A DNA stretch of 32,367 nt from Candidatus Bipolaricaulota bacterium. GTDB lineage: Bacteria; Bipolaricaulota; Bipolaricaulia; Bipolaricaulales; Bipolaricaulaceae. The notes beneath the pieces were generated by a model, which searched no databases, was not told the origin of the DNA, and saw nothing but the letters and a program-made list of their open reading frames with translations. The stretch covers positions 1 to 32,367 of the forward strand of contig JANXBC010000003.1 of the NCBI GenBank assembly GCA_025060555.1. Direction: 5' to 3'. This document shows, piece by piece, positions 1 through 7,707 of the stretch; the first letter of the stretch is position 1, and each line of letters begins with the position of its first letter. The position numbers and the translations under genes were made by a program.

Positions 1-876
1 GGAGGCGATGCGTTCCTGCAGCTCCGCGATGTCCGTGGCCAGGGTGGGTTGGTACCCCACCTCGGAGGGCATGCGCCCCAAAAGGGCGGAGACCTCGGAG
101 CCGGCCTGGGCAAAGCGGAAGATGTTGTCGATGAAAAGGAGGACGTCCTTCCCCTCCTCGTCCCGGAAGTACTCGGCCATGGTCACGCCGGTGAGGCCCA
201 CACGGAAGCGCGCGCCCGGGGGCTCGTTCATCTGCCCGTAGACGAGCACGGTGTTGGGGAGGACCCCGGCCCGCTTCATCTCCAAATAGAGTTCGTTTCC
301 CTCACGGGAGCGCTCGCCCACCCCGGCGAACACGGAGTACCCCTTGTGCTCGTAGGCGATGGCCCGGATGAGTTCCATGATGAGCACGGTTTTCCCTACT
401 CCTGCGCCGCCGAACAGCCCCACCTTCCCACCCTTGGGGATGGGCGCCATAAGGTCAATGACTTTGATCCCGGTCTCCAAAATTTCATCTTCCACGGAGA
501 GTTCTTCTAGAGGAGGCGGGCTGCGATGAATGGGATAGCGTTTTTTCGCAGAAGGGAAAGGGAGGTTATCAATAGGATTTCCCATGAGATCGAACATGCG
601 GCCCAAGACTTCCGGGCCCACCGGGACAGTGATGGGGCCGCCCGTGTCGTAGACCTTGTCCCCTCGGCGCAGCCCGTCCGTGGAGTCCATGGCGATCGTG
701 CGCACCGTGGAATCCCCAAGGTGCTGAGCGACCTCCAACACCAAATTTTTCTCCGCGCGAGGCACAATGAGAGCTTGACGAAGAGGGGGGAGATAGCCAC
801 GGGGAAACGCCACGTCCACCACTGGGCCGCGAATCGCCACAATTTGGCCTTCGGCGAGAGGTTTCTCCCCGTTCAC
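1..876 (-). CDS. atpD: F-type ATP synthase subunit beta, partial (C-terminus off the left edge)
   Basis: Catalytic beta subunit of F1, which makes ATP at three sites of the alpha3beta3 head. The first 292 codons are visible and read without interruption to the window edge, against about 465 in the family. The Walker A motif GGAGVGKT is at residues 156-163, the catalytic Glu-Arg in GVGERSREGN is at about 188-189, and the Walker B stretch DVLLFIDNIF follows. The start is GTG at 874-876, which overlaps the atpG stop as GTGA, with an AAGGAGGA ribosome site just before it. No ATG near this point fits the family N-terminus. It is the last visible gene of the frr-atp operon; atpC probably follows outside the window. 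Identity is seen directly; complex membership is established knowledge. Confidence 0.97.
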   Translation of the reverse strand, partial: MNGEKPLAEGQIVAIRGPVVDVAFPRGYLPPLRQALIVPRAEKNLVLEVAQHLGDSTVRTIAMDSTDGLRRGDKVYDTGGPITVPVGPEVLGRMFDLMGNPIDNLPFPSAKKRYPIHRSPPPLEELSVEDEILETGIKVIDLMAPIPKGGKVGLFGGAGVGKTVLIMELIRAIAYEHKGYSVFAGVGERSREGNELYLEMKRAGVLPNTVLVYGQMNEPPGARFRVGLTGVTMAEYFRDEEGKDVLLFIDNIFRFAQAGSEVSALLGRMPSEVGYQPTLATDIAELQERIAS

Positions 877-1721
877 AACTCCTCCTTGATGGCTTCTGCA
901 CCACCTAAGATGTCCATGAGTTCCAGAGTAATGCGTTGTTGACGAGCCTTATTGTATTGGATTGTAAGTTTTTGCAAAAGCTCGTCGGCGTTATCGGTAG
1001 CCGCTTTCATCGCTTGCCGGCGGGCCGCGTGCTCTGCAGTCTTTGCCTCAAGAAGGATTTGGTGGACTTTACCTAAAAGCCAGGTCTGGCCTAACTCTTC
1101 GATCAGTGTGGGCAAGTCTGGTTCCACAAAAAACTCGCGTGGAGTTGTTTCTTGTAGAGGAATTGGCAAAAGGCGTTCAACCCGCACACGCTGGACCAAC
1201 TCACCTTTGAACTCTGTGTAAATTGCGTGGATTTCACTTACTTCGTGGTACAGGGAAAGTAATTGCCCCTGGATTTCCTGCGCGTGAGCCAGGGTGGGGC
1301 GCTCCACTCTGCGGTAGGTCTTGCGCATAGTCCAGGGTCCGTGGCGAAAGAATCTGATCGCCTTGTCTCCCAAAACCACAAGCTGAGTGTTCTCATGGTC
1401 GCGAAGGAAGCGCAGGGCGGCATGGTTAACTTCGTCCACGTAACGCCCGCAAAGGCCGCGATCGGCATTGACCACTAATAGCCCGTAACCTTGGCCTTTA
1501 TTTCCCGCGAAAAACGGGTGAATATAAAAATTCGCGCGTGCCCAAGAAGCTAATTCACTAAGGATCAAGCGCATTTCTTCAGGGAAAGGTCGGGCAGAGA
1601 GGAGCTCGCGCTTGCGGAGGATCACTTGGGAAGAGGCAATGGTGTGCATGGCTTTTGCAATCTGACGGATGCGCTGAATATTGCGGATCCGGCGCCGAAG
1701 TTGACGAAGTCTGGCAGCCAT
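873..1721 (-). CDS. atpG: F-type ATP synthase subunit gamma
   Basis: Central rotor shaft of F1, linking the c-ring to the catalytic head. The protein has 282 residues, close to the usual 285-290. The N-terminal helix has the family pattern RRRIRNIQRIRQIAKAMHTI, and the C-terminal helix carries ATDNADELL followed by YNKARQQRIT and the terminal GGAEA segment. These two helices form the coiled coil that inserts into the head. The ATG directly follows the atpA stop (TAAATG), and its own stop overlaps the atpD GTG start, so translation is probably coupled. The middle Rossmann-like region is more divergent, as is normal for gamma. No damage is seen. Confidence 0.96.
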   Translation of the reverse strand: MAARLRQLRRRIRNIQRIRQIAKAMHTIASSQVILRKRELLSARPFPEEMRLILSELASWARANFYIHPFFAGNKGQGYGLLVVNADRGLCGRYVDEVNHAALRFLRDHENTQLVVLGDKAIRFFRHGPWTMRKTYRRVERPTLAHAQEIQGQLLSLYHEVSEIHAIYTEFKGELVQRVRVERLLPIPLQETTPREFFVEPDLPTLIEELGQTWLLGKVHQILLEAKTAEHAARRQAMKAATDNADELLQKLTIQYNKARQQRITLELMDILGGAEAIKEEL

Positions 1722-3227
1722 TTAAGCGCGGAAAGTCCGTTTGAACTCCGCCAGAGATTTCTCTAGCTCCGTTCGTATCCCTTCTGTCAAACGTTTTTCA
1801 GCGCGAAGCTGGCGGAGGATCTCCGGGTGTTGACTGCGCAGGTACGCGAGGAATCCGCGCTCGAAGGCCCGCACGGCCTCCACGGGGATGTCGTCGAGGT
1901 GTCCGGTCACCGCGGCGTAGAGGGAGGCCACCTGCTCCTCCACGGGCATGGGGGCGTACTGGTCCTGTTTTAGGATCTCCATGACGCGGGCGCCGCGGGC
2001 GAGTTGCGCTTGCGAGGCTTCGTCCAGTTCCTGGGCGAACTCCGCGAACGCCGCGAGGTCCCGGTACTGGGCGAGCTCCAGGCGGAGCTGGCCGGCCACC
2101 TCCTTCATGGCGGGGATCTGGGCGGCGCCGCCCACGCGGGACACGGAAAGCCCCACGTTCATGGCCGGCCGCTGCCCCTTGTTGAAGAGGTCAGCCTCGA
2201 GATAGATCTGGCCGTCGGTGATGGAAATGAGGTTCGTGGGGATGTAGGCGGTGATGTCCCCGGCCTTGGTCTCTACGATAGGAAGGGCGGTGAGGGAACC
2301 GCCACCGTATTCGTCGCTCATGCGCGCGGCCCGCTCCAGGAGGCGGGAGTGAAGGTAGAAGATGTCGCCGGGATAAGCCTCGCGGCCCGGCGGCCGCCGC
2401 AAAAGCAGGGCAATCTGGCGGTAGGCCACCGCGTGCTTGGAAAGGTCGTCGTAGACGATGAGGGCATCCTCGCCCCGGTCCCGGAAGTACTCGCCCATGG
2501 CGCAGCCCGCGTAGGGTGCGATGTACTGGAGCGGGGCGGGGTCCTCGGCGGAGGCGGCCACCACGATCGTATAGTCCATGGCCCCGTAGCGCCGCAAGGC
2601 ATCCACCACCTTCGCAATGGTGGAGGACTTCTGGCCGATGGCCACGTAGATGCAGTACACGCCCTGGTCCTTTTGGTTGATGATGGTGTCGATGGCGATG
2701 GCGGTTTTCCCGGTGCGGCGGTCGCCGATGATGAGCTCGCGCTGGCCCCGGCCGATGGGGGTGAGGGCGTCGATGCATTTGATCCCGGTCTGGAGGGGGG
2801 TGTTCACGGGCTGGCGCATGATCACGCCGGGAGCTTTGGCGTCAGTGTTGCGGTACCCTTCGGGTTCAATGGCTGGGCCACCGTCCAACGGGCGTCCCAA
2901 CGGGTCCACTACGCGCCCCAAGAACCCTTTCCCTACCGGGGTTTCTAGGACCCGCCCCGTCCGGCGGACCTCATCGCCCTCCCTTATACCCTCGTCGGGG
3001 CCAAGGATCGCGATTCCCACAGAGTCTTCGGTTATATCCAAGACCAATCCATAGGTGTTGTCCGGGAAGACAACGAGCTCGGAGGCCATGGCGGAGCGCA
3101 ATCCCCACACGCGGGCGATGCCATCGCCCACCTCCACCACCACCCCGATCTCTTGCATTTCCAAGTCAGCACCGAGGCTTTGGATCTGCTTTTTCAATAC
3201 AGATACGAGCTCGTCGTAGCGGGGCAT
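1722..3227 (-). CDS. atpA: F-type ATP synthase subunit alpha
   Basis: Non-catalytic nucleotide-binding subunit of the F1 head. Length is 501 residues, typical for the family. The N-terminal beta-barrel domain includes VGDGIARVWGL. The Walker A is GDRRTGKT at residues 168-175, where many bacteria have GDRQTGKT; an Arg or Lys at this position is a tolerated variant. The arginine-finger region reads LSVSRVGGAAQ. The start ATG sits one base after the atpH stop, with AGGAGGA lying inside the end of atpH. It lies in the order atpH-atpA-atpG-atpD, as in most bacteria. Confidence 0.98.
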   Translation of the reverse strand: MPRYDELVSVLKKQIQSLGADLEMQEIGVVVEVGDGIARVWGLRSAMASELVVFPDNTYGLVLDITEDSVGIAILGPDEGIREGDEVRRTGRVLETPVGKGFLGRVVDPLGRPLDGGPAIEPEGYRNTDAKAPGVIMRQPVNTPLQTGIKCIDALTPIGRGQRELIIGDRRTGKTAIAIDTIINQKDQGVYCIYVAIGQKSSTIAKVVDALRRYGAMDYTIVVAASAEDPAPLQYIAPYAGCAMGEYFRDRGEDALIVYDDLSKHAVAYRQIALLLRRPPGREAYPGDIFYLHSRLLERAARMSDEYGGGSLTALPIVETKAGDITAYIPTNLISITDGQIYLEADLFNKGQRPAMNVGLSVSRVGGAAQIPAMKEVAGQLRLELAQYRDLAAFAEFAQELDEASQAQLARGARVMEILKQDQYAPMPVEEQVASLYAAVTGHLDDIPVEAVRAFERGFLAYLRSQHPEILRQLRAEKRLTEGIRTELEKSLAEFKRTFRA

Positions 3228-3228
3228 T

Positions 3229-3762
3229 TCATCCTCCTAGGGTGCGGCGTAGCCGCAGGAGTCGGCCACGGAGGGAAGCATCAAGGCGCCGGCCGGAGAG
3301 CACCAATTCTGCGCCGGCCAAAAGCTCCGGCACCACTTCCTCTTCCAATGTCACCTCGCGCCCGAGCGCCGTCTGGAGGCGGGCGCGCAGTTGATCTTGG
3401 GCTTCCGGACTGAGGGGTTGCGCTGTGCGTACCAAGACATGCACGGGCCCCCCAACCTTCTCCAGAGCTTTAAAATATGCGCCGACAAGCTCCGGAATGA
3501 TCCTCGTCCGGCCGTGCCGAATGAGAAGCCGCAAAAGGTTGAAAGTATACGGATGAACGTGTTTTTCCACTTCTTGAAGCACCTTTTCTTTTACGCGTAG
3601 CTCGATCCGCGGATGATCGAGGAGCGCCAAGAATTCAGGCAACTTTTGGCTGAGCTGGGAAAGGAATAGCAGATCTTGTGCAATTCTTTCTTCATCCTGG
3701 GCTTCGTGTGCTGCCTCGAGGACAGCTTGTGCGTAGCGTTCAGCTACTGTTTCCTCACGCAT
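3229..3762 (-). CDS. atpH: F-type ATP synthase subunit delta
   Basis: Peripheral stalk cap (OSCP/delta family) joining the b subunits to the top of F1. Length is 177 residues, as expected. The N-terminal helical bundle begins with the family pattern AERYAQAVLEAA, and the C-terminal part holds a short beta region before the leucine and arginine rich end. It lies between atpF and atpA with gaps of two bases and one base, so the operon is tightly coupled. Sequence conservation is low in this family, so position supports the call as much as motif. Confidence 0.93.
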   Translation of the reverse strand: MREETVAERYAQAVLEAAHEAQDEERIAQDLLFLSQLSQKLPEFLALLDHPRIELRVKEKVLQEVEKHVHPYTFNLLRLLIRHGRTRIIPELVGAYFKALEKVGGPVHVLVRTAQPLSPEAQDQLRARLQTALGREVTLEEEVVPELLAGAELVLSGRRLDASLRGRLLRLRRTLGG

Positions 3763-3764
3763 TT

Positions 3765-4280
3765 TTAGGAGAGCAGGGCAGGACCAAGCCGCGACGCAAG
3801 CTCATCAAGGAGTTTTGCGTGGTCCTCCGCCCGGACCTCTCGGCCGAGCACCTGAGCCGCCCCAAGTACCACCAGCTCCGCGTAGGCCTTGCGCAGCTCC
3901 TGCAAGGCTTCTTCTTGGGCCCGGGTAGCCGCTTCCTCCGCATCCCGCAAAATGCGCTGAGCTTCCGCCTTCGCCTCCTCCCGGGCCTGGCGCAAGATCT
4001 CCTGGGCCTGCGCCTCGGCCTGTGCAAGGATGGCGCGTGCCCGCCGATTAGCGTCGCGCAGCTCTTCTTCTGCTTGTTTTCTCAGGGAAAGGGCTTGGGC
4101 CTCCAAGGCTTTGGCTTGAGAAACCCTCTCCTCTTCCAGCTTTCGGCGGCTCTCCAGCCACTTTATGGCACGGGCAAAAAGAACGCGTTTGAGGATCCAA
4201 ACAAGGAGGAAGAAAGCGAGGGTATTAAGGATAAGGGTCCAGTTAAGGCTTTTTATGATTGTTTCCCAACCAATTTCCAT
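3765..4280 (-). CDS. atpF: F-type ATP synthase subunit b
   Basis: Membrane-anchored stator subunit. The 171-residue protein has one N-terminal membrane segment (roughly residues 15-33, with LILNTLAFFLLVWIL) and then a long Ala/Glu/Arg-rich coiled coil, which is the b-subunit pattern. It ends with a short segment that should contact delta. Only one b gene is seen, so a homodimer is expected and not the b/b' pair of phototrophs. It lies between atpE and atpH. Weak conservation is normal for this family. Confidence 0.94.
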   Translation of the reverse strand: MEIGWETIIKSLNWTLILNTLAFFLLVWILKRVLFARAIKWLESRRKLEEERVSQAKALEAQALSLRKQAEEELRDANRRARAILAQAEAQAQEILRQAREEAKAEAQRILRDAEEAATRAQEEALQELRKAYAELVVLGAAQVLGREVRAEDHAKLLDELASRLGPALLS

Positions 4281-4286
4281 ACGGCC

Positions 4287-4526
4287 TCACACGACGAAAA
4301 GGATCATTATGGCCACCAGGAGTGAGTAAATGCCGGTGGTCTCGGCGATGGCATCAGCGATGATCATGTTTCGAAGCAGAGTATTGGCCATCTCCGGCTG
4401 GCGGGCCATGCTTTCCAAGGCGGAGGCCCCGATGCGGCCTTCGCCGATGGCTGGACCGATAGCACCGATCCCCATACAGATCCCGGCTGCCAAATACTTG
4501 AGACCCTGTACCAGTTCCGTCCCCAT
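4287..4526 (-). CDS. atpE: F-type ATP synthase subunit c, predicted Na+-binding type
   Basis: Proteolipid of the rotor ring. The 79-residue hairpin has two membrane helices joined by the ARQPE loop. The ion-site residues are unusual and informative: GPAIGEG puts Glu29 where Ilyobacter c has Gln32, and AETTGIY gives Glu62, Thr63, Thr64 and Tyr67, matching Glu65, Ser66, Thr67 and Tyr70 of the Na+ type. Glu at both positions is the two-carboxylate pattern described in Fusobacterium nucleatum. Na+ coupling is therefore inferred, not proven. TAAGGAGG at 4533-4540, six bases before the ATG, is the strongest ribosome site in the operon. This fits the need for many c copies per complex. Confidence 0.97.
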   Translation of the reverse strand: MGTELVQGLKYLAAGICMGIGAIGPAIGEGRIGASALESMARQPEMANTLLRNMIIADAIAETTGIYSLLVAIMILFVV

Positions 4527-4532
4527 CTCTTC

Positions 4533-4540
4533 CCTCCTTA
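4533..4540 (-). promoter_or_regulatory. Strong ribosome binding site of atpE
   Basis: On the minus strand this is TAAGGAGG, a full match to the anti-Shine-Dalgarno core, six bases upstream of the atpE ATG. Most other atp genes in the operon rely on short overlaps and weaker sites. A stronger site here probably raises c-subunit output to suit the multi-copy ring; that reason is an inference. Confidence 0.7.
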
Positions 4541-4541
4541 G

Positions 4542-5291
4542 CTATTCAGCTGCCACCTGGATGTAAGCCGCGGCAAGAAGTGTGAAGACCAGGGCTTGGA
4601 TGACCCCGGCGAAAACGCCAAAAAATGCGTTCAAGATGAAGCTTGCCGCCCCGCCCACGAGGGGAATCGCCGCTAACGCCAAGGCTCCCAAAAAGCGCAC
4701 AAGGAGATTCACTAACACGGGGATGGTCACTGCCACCATAATCCCTCCCCCCAAGATGTTTCCAAAGAGACGAAACCCATGGGAGAGGGTCCGCCCCATA
4801 TCCCCCACCAGGTTCATGGGCAACATGACAGGGATGGGCTCAAGGTAACCCCGCAGATGGCGAAAAATCCCTTTAGAGCGAGCTCCATAGACATGCGTGA
4901 GAAGGTACACGAAGATAGCCAAGCCTAAAGTCACGTTGAGGTCCTGGGTAGGGGCGACCATTCCCGGCACAGGTATGATGGAAGAAAGGTTGCAGACGAG
5001 GATATAAAGAAGCAGGGTGCTGATGAGAGGAAGAAGGGAGCGTCGCATTTTTTCCCCCATCCCCCCCAAGATTTGGTTTTCCACGAGGTCCAAGAAGGCG
5101 ATGAGGAAAGCCGCGCGCCGAGAAGGCGGGGCCTCCGGATCGTCGGGGATGCCGCGCCGAAGCCAAAGGCCGAGGATGATGAGGATGAGAGCAACGCCCA
5201 AGGATGCTCCCAAAGTGGCTGGATTGAGGGCCACATAAACGGGCCCGATCCTGAACCGGAAAACCAAGTCCTTACCGACTGTGGCGAACAT
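4542..5291 (-). CDS. atpB: F-type ATP synthase subunit a
   Basis: Membrane stator subunit that forms the ion half-channels against the c-ring. Length is 249 residues with several hydrophobic helices. The key Arg is Arg174 in SHGFRLFGN, equivalent to E. coli Arg210, and PMNLVGDMGR lies before it as in the family. The chosen ATG lies 20 bases inside the upstream atpI-like gene and has no clear Shine-Dalgarno, so coupled translation is likely. A later TTG (residue 9) is a less likely alternative. The gene directly precedes atpE. Confidence 0.95.
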   Translation of the reverse strand: MFATVGKDLVFRFRIGPVYVALNPATLGASLGVALILIILGLWLRRGIPDDPEAPPSRRAAFLIAFLDLVENQILGGMGEKMRRSLLPLISTLLLYILVCNLSSIIPVPGMVAPTQDLNVTLGLAIFVYLLTHVYGARSKGIFRHLRGYLEPIPVMLPMNLVGDMGRTLSHGFRLFGNILGGGIMVAVTIPVLVNLLVRFLGALALAAIPLVGGAASFILNAFFGVFAGVIQALVFTLLAAAYIQVAAE

Positions 5292-5589
5292 ATCGCACTG
5301 CCCAAATCCAAAGGCTCACCGGCCAAAGGAAAAGGCCGAGCGCTACCCCTACCGGGTTCAATCCCAGGAAGATCCCACCGATGGCCAAGCCCGCCAGGGC
5401 TAAGTTTTTCCCCAAAGCGATCAGCCCCATACCCTGCGGCCAAAGGCGGGCCACCCAAGTGAATGCGCTCCGCATCCCCAAGACGGTAACGAAGCCAAAA
5501 ATGAATCCTCCTGCCCACTCTGGAACACAAAGCCACAGCACAACCAATGCTAAAATACCTAGTGCAGCGCTTTCACGTAAGGCAGGCAT
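5272..5589 (-). CDS. atpI: Small membrane protein in the AtpI position
   Basis: A 105-residue, strongly hydrophobic protein with about four predicted membrane segments, encoded just upstream of atpB and overlapping it by 20 bases. AtpI/UncI proteins of this size and location help assemble the c-ring and, in some species, aid Mg2+ or Ca2+ uptake. Sequence conservation in the family is poor, so the call rests mainly on size, topology and gene order. No specific signature residues are visible. The ATG lies nine bases after the frr stop and has no good ribosome site, which suggests read-through expression from frr. Confidence 0.6.
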   Translation of the reverse strand: MPALRESAALGILALVVLWLCVPEWAGGFIFGFVTVLGMRSAFTWVARLWPQGMGLIALGKNLALAGLAIGGIFLGLNPVGVALGLFLWPVSLWIWAVRYVRHSR

Positions 5590-5598
5590 ACTGAGCTT

Positions 5599-6156
5599 TT
5601 AGAGGGTGCGCATTTCTTCGGCCTTTTTTCCCGCAAGCTCTTCGACTTTCTTCGTGAAGTCTGTGGTCACTTGATCGAGTTCCTTTTGGAGTCGGAAGAA
5701 GTCGTCCTCAGAAAGTTTCCCATCCTTTTTCTCCTGGTCAAGGCGCTCTTTGAGTTCCCGGCGGATGTTGCGCAATGCAATCTTCGCCTCTTCCGCTTTC
5801 TTGGCCACGAGTTTGGCAAGTTCGTTACGCCGCTCCTCGGAAAGGCGGGGGACTTTGATACGGATGAGCTGCCCGTCGTTTTGGGGGTTGAGGCCCAAGT
5901 CCGCGGCGCGAATGGCCTTCTCAATGGCGCCGATTTGGGACTTGTCAAAGGGGCGCACCACCAGCAGATCCGGGTCGGGCGCGACGATGTTGGCCAATTG
6001 TCGGAGGGGCGTGGGGACACCATAGTACTCCACGCGGATATCCTCCAACAACGCGGGATTAGCCCTTCCAGTGTGGACCTTGCCTAGCTCTTGCCGAAGA
6101 ATATCCACGGTTTTCCCCATGCGCTCCCGGGCTTCCCGCACCACCGCATGTTCCAT
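5599..6156 (-). CDS. frr: Ribosome recycling factor
   Basis: RRF works with EF-G to split the post-termination ribosome. The 185-residue length is standard. Signature stretches are present: KVHTGRANPALLEDIRVEYYG near the N-terminus, the domain II region with VVRPFDKSQIGAIEKAI, and the helical C-terminal half rich in Lys and Glu. GGAGGGAG lies just before the ATG. It is the first gene of the minus-strand operon, ahead of the ATP synthase genes, and is divergent from the CCA enzyme across 50 bases. Placement of frr with atp genes is unusual; it more often follows pyrH. Confidence 0.97.
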   Translation of the reverse strand: MEHAVVREARERMGKTVDILRQELGKVHTGRANPALLEDIRVEYYGVPTPLRQLANIVAPDPDLLVVRPFDKSQIGAIEKAIRAADLGLNPQNDGQLIRIKVPRLSEERRNELAKLVAKKAEEAKIALRNIRRELKERLDQEKKDGKLSEDDFFRLQKELDQVTTDFTKKVEELAGKKAEEMRTL

Positions 6157-6172
6157 TGCTCCCTCCTACATA

Positions 6173-6201
6173 ATCCTAGCCCTGACAAGCGTCCGAAGCA
6201 A
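6173..6201 (-). promoter_or_regulatory. Possible promoter of the frr-atp operon
   Basis: On the minus strand, TTGCTT (6196-6201) and TAGGAT (6173-6178) are separated by 17 bases. Each box matches the sigma-70 type consensus only in part. The predicted start would fall close to the frr ribosome site, giving a very short leader. It is the only candidate I see in the 50-base divergent gap. Confidence 0.3.
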
Positions 6202-6206
6202 ACTTC

Positions 6207-7667
6207 GTGGATAATCATTGCGTGCGTATCCCTGTCGAGCGGATCTGGGAAGAGCATCCCGTTGCCAAGGAGGTCGTGGATCGGCTGAACAAAGCCGGGT
6301 ATCTTGCGGTTTTGGTGGGTGGGGTCGTGCGTGATGCCCTCTTAGCGGAGTTGCGCGGGCAACCTTTTTCTCCTCAGGACGTAGATATCGCCACCTCCGC
6401 TCCTCCAGAAGAGATTCACCGCCTTTTCGCGGACTGGCGTGTTCTTACAGTGGGCGAGGCCTTCGGAGTGGTAGTTGTGGTGGGCACAGGCGGTAGGCAA
6501 TATGAGGTGGCCACCTTTCGTGCAGAGGAGGGCTACGAAGATGGCCGCCGTCCCCGGCGGGTGCGGTGGGTTGGCCTTGTCGAGGATCTGCAGCGCCGGG
6601 ATTTCACGGTGAACGGGCTAGCCGCGACTTTGGAGGGTGAGGTAATCGACGTCGTCGGAGGATTAGCGGATCTCCAGGCTGGGATCATCCGGACCATTGG
6701 GGATCCGGATTGCCGGTTTTCCGAGGATTTTCTCCGCATGCTCCGTGCAGTGCGATTCGCTTGCCAACTAGATTTTCGCCTTGAGGAACAAACCAAAGCC
6801 GCCATTCTTCGCCACGCGGACAAGATTTTGAAGATCTCTTGGGAGCGCATTCGTGACGAACTTCTACGCATCCTTGGGACCCCACGAGCTGCGCAGGGGA
6901 TCAAGCTCTTGGCTGACCTTGGCCTTCTCCAGCCGATCCTTCCGGAAATTGCAAACCTGGCAAATGTGCCGCAGCCGGAAGAATACCATCCAGAAGGGGA
7001 TGTCCTTACTCATACGATTCTCGCTTTGGGCGCAGCCGACGGAGTGTGGGATTCGCCCATTCTCAAGCTCGCTATCCTCTTTCACGATGTGGGGAAGCCG
7101 CAAGCTCTGCGGCGTTCAGGGGGAGAAAACATGGCTGGCCACTGCCAGCTTGGAGTGCGTATTGTGGAAGAGGCGCTGACGAGGCTTCGCTTTTCTCGCC
7201 GGGAAACAGAATATGTTGCGTTCCTTGTCTCTGAACATATGCGCGTGGCGAGGCTTCCGAAGATGGGGTTGGGAAAACAGGTTATCCTTTTGTGTGAGGG
7301 GGAGAACGAGGTGGCTGATCTTTCCCAATTCTCTCAGCGATTTCCGCGCTTCTCCGATCTCCTGCGGGTCCTCGTTTGTGATGCGGAGGCCTCAGCCCAT
7401 CGTAGCTCTGCGTGGCTACCTGTGCTTGCTCAAACGGTGCGCCTTTTAGTGCATCTGCGGCGAGTGCAGGGGGTAAGGCGTGCACGGGAATTCATTTCCG
7501 GTGCAGATATTTTGGCCATGGGCGAACCTCCTGGGCCGCGCGTGGGACAGGTTCTTGCGGAGATCCATGAACGAATTTTGTCTGGGGACATCACGAGCCG
7601 TGAGGAGGCCCTCCGCAAGGCGGCGGAACTACTTGGACGTCGGGAAACCAGTTTCCTTCTTGACTGA
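6207..7667 (+). CDS. cca: CCA-adding tRNA nucleotidyltransferase / poly(A) polymerase family protein with HD domain
   Basis: Builds or repairs the 3' CCA end of tRNA without a template. The 486-residue protein is class II: the head has LVGGVVRDAL (about 36-45) and the metal-binding DVD at 58-60, then RRDFTVNGLA, which is typical of the family. The middle carries an HD-type domain (HTILALG, then LAILFHDVGKP). The C-terminal tail with FISGADIL and GPRVGQVL is also family-typical. In some bacteria this family splits into CC-adding, A-adding or poly(A) enzymes, which cannot be separated by eye here. The start is taken as GTG 6207; a GTG at 6222 is possible, and neither has a clear ribosome site. 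Confidence 0.93.
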   Translation: MDNHCVRIPVERIWEEHPVAKEVVDRLNKAGYLAVLVGGVVRDALLAELRGQPFSPQDVDIATSAPPEEIHRLFADWRVLTVGEAFGVVVVVGTGGRQYEVATFRAEEGYEDGRRPRRVRWVGLVEDLQRRDFTVNGLAATLEGEVIDVVGGLADLQAGIIRTIGDPDCRFSEDFLRMLRAVRFACQLDFRLEEQTKAAILRHADKILKISWERIRDELLRILGTPRAAQGIKLLADLGLLQPILPEIANLANVPQPEEYHPEGDVLTHTILALGAADGVWDSPILKLAILFHDVGKPQALRRSGGENMAGHCQLGVRIVEEALTRLRFSRRETEYVAFLVSEHMRVARLPKMGLGKQVILLCEGENEVADLSQFSQRFPRFSDLLRVLVCDAEASAHRSSAWLPVLAQTVRLLVHLRRVQGVRRAREFISGADILAMGEPPGPRVGQVLAEIHERILSGDITSREEALRKAAELLGRRETSFLLD

Positions 7668-7687
7668 TAAAGATAATGGATTATAAT
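7660..7687 (+). promoter_or_regulatory. Strong sigma-70-type promoter for hpf
   Basis: TTGACT (7660-7665) and a perfect TATAAT (7682-7687) are separated by 16 bases. This is the best promoter match I found in the window. The -35 box overlaps the last codons of cca, so hpf can be expressed apart from cca. Transcription should start near 7694, at or inside the GAGGAGG ribosome site, so the leader would be very short. Confidence 0.75.
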
Positions 7688-7707
7688 TGTTTGAGGAGGC
7701 CTGTTAA

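Noticed and set aside
2700..2730. Arg replacing Gln in the alpha-subunit Walker A (GDRRTGKT)
   Set aside because: Basic residues occur here in other bacterial alpha subunits, so it is probably a neutral variant.
2004..2948. A 314-codon open frame on the plus strand
   Set aside because: It is antisense to atpA, its translation is low-complexity and unlike any family, and atpA is certain on the other strand.
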